This document shows, in pieces, positions 35,001-35,164 of a stretch of 35,164 bases of DNA (position 1 is its first letter; each line of letters begins with the position of its first letter). Origin of the DNA: DAONDQ01 sp035402645 (GTDB taxonomy: Bacteria > Cloacimonadota > Cloacimonadia > Cloacimonadales > DAONDQ01); assembly GCA_035402645.1 (NCBI GenBank), contig DAONDQ010000016.1, positions 1-35,164 on the forward strand, given 5' to 3'. The notes under the pieces were generated by a model. The model did not search any database and was not told the DNA's origin. It saw only the letters and a program-made list of their open reading frames with translations. The position numbers and the translations under genes are program-made.

Positions 35001-35164
35001 TATAAACTTGGCAGAAGGGGCTAGGTTTTGCAGAAGCTTGTAGCTTATAGGGGAAAGCATCAATCAATTAAGAATTAAGATTGAAGATTGGAAGGGCAGA
35101 AGATGCTAGAGACTAGGGGCGGAGAGCAGATAAGAATTTAAAGTTAAAAGTTATAAGTTGCAAA
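35001..35164. other. Window-edge intergenic sequence
   Basis: I see no gene. The stretch is purine-rich on the plus strand and ends in an AT-rich AAGTTAAAAGTT tract (35134-35164) of the same type as the AACTTTT heptamers near 33881. The promoter of the infC operon may be here or farther upstream but I could not place it. Confidence 0.5.

Noticed and set aside
1..35164. CRISPR array or insertion-sequence transposase
   Set aside because: No regularly spaced repeats of 25-40 bp and no transposase or integrase reading frame occur on either strand.

Overview
The window looks like a chromosomal piece of a Gram-negative bacterium of the Fibrobacteres-Chlorobi-Bacteroidetes (FCB) superphylum. Candidatus Cloacimonadota is my best guess. 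The guess rests on a secreted carboxypeptidase that ends in a dockerin-like repeat pair and an 'NYPNPFNP'-type C-terminal sorting domain, a clostripain-like protease with a similar C-terminus, several outer-envelope lipoproteins, and butyrate kinase. Assignment at phylum level is inference, because no 16S gene is present.

Layout. (1) 1-10649 is a biosynthetic locus: a three-module nonribosomal peptide synthetase of 3024 aa (A-PCP-C-A-PCP-C-A-PCP-TE), a convergent GNAT acetyltransferase and an Sfp-type phosphopantetheinyl transferase that can arm the carrier domains. From the pocket residues I read module 3 as glycine (strong), module 2 as a basic/diamino acid (tentative) and module 1 as a hydrophobic, Leu-like residue (tentative). 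The terminal thioesterase has Cys instead of Ser as nucleophile. (2) 10646-17166 (minus strand) holds envelope and secreted proteins: a YibQ-type deacetylase-fold lipoprotein, a DUF192 protein, the M14 carboxypeptidase and the clostripain-family protease. Between the two proteases lie an SRP (4.5S) RNA gene and a cluster of perfect DnaA boxes, a candidate replication origin or DnaA-controlled site. (3) 17188-23219 holds butyrate kinase, an orphan secreted protein, a repeat-rich intergenic mosaic, and a pfk-tkt operon (phosphofructokinase, transketolase). (4) 23283-25679 is a large lipoprotein. (5) 25757-34765 (minus strand) is one long housekeeping operon read right to left: infC-rpmI-rplT-pheS-pheT-coiled-coil protein-zapA-[6S-like RNA]-rny-ymdB-like-folD. 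It is headed by a leader with a Rho-independent terminator and a mutually exclusive antiterminator, typical of autoregulation of the IF3/L35/L20 operon. infC appears to start at a non-AUG (AUC or AUA) codon behind a strong Shine-Dalgarno.

The items most worth pursuing are the NRPS with its Cys thioesterase and linked PPTase/GNAT, the 11-bp-phased DnaA-box cluster, the attenuator plus non-canonical start of infC, the unannotated SRP and 6S-like RNAs, and the atypical active sites of the phosphofructokinase and FolD. Short 7-bp-period repeats of two different sequences recur in the intergenic gaps.
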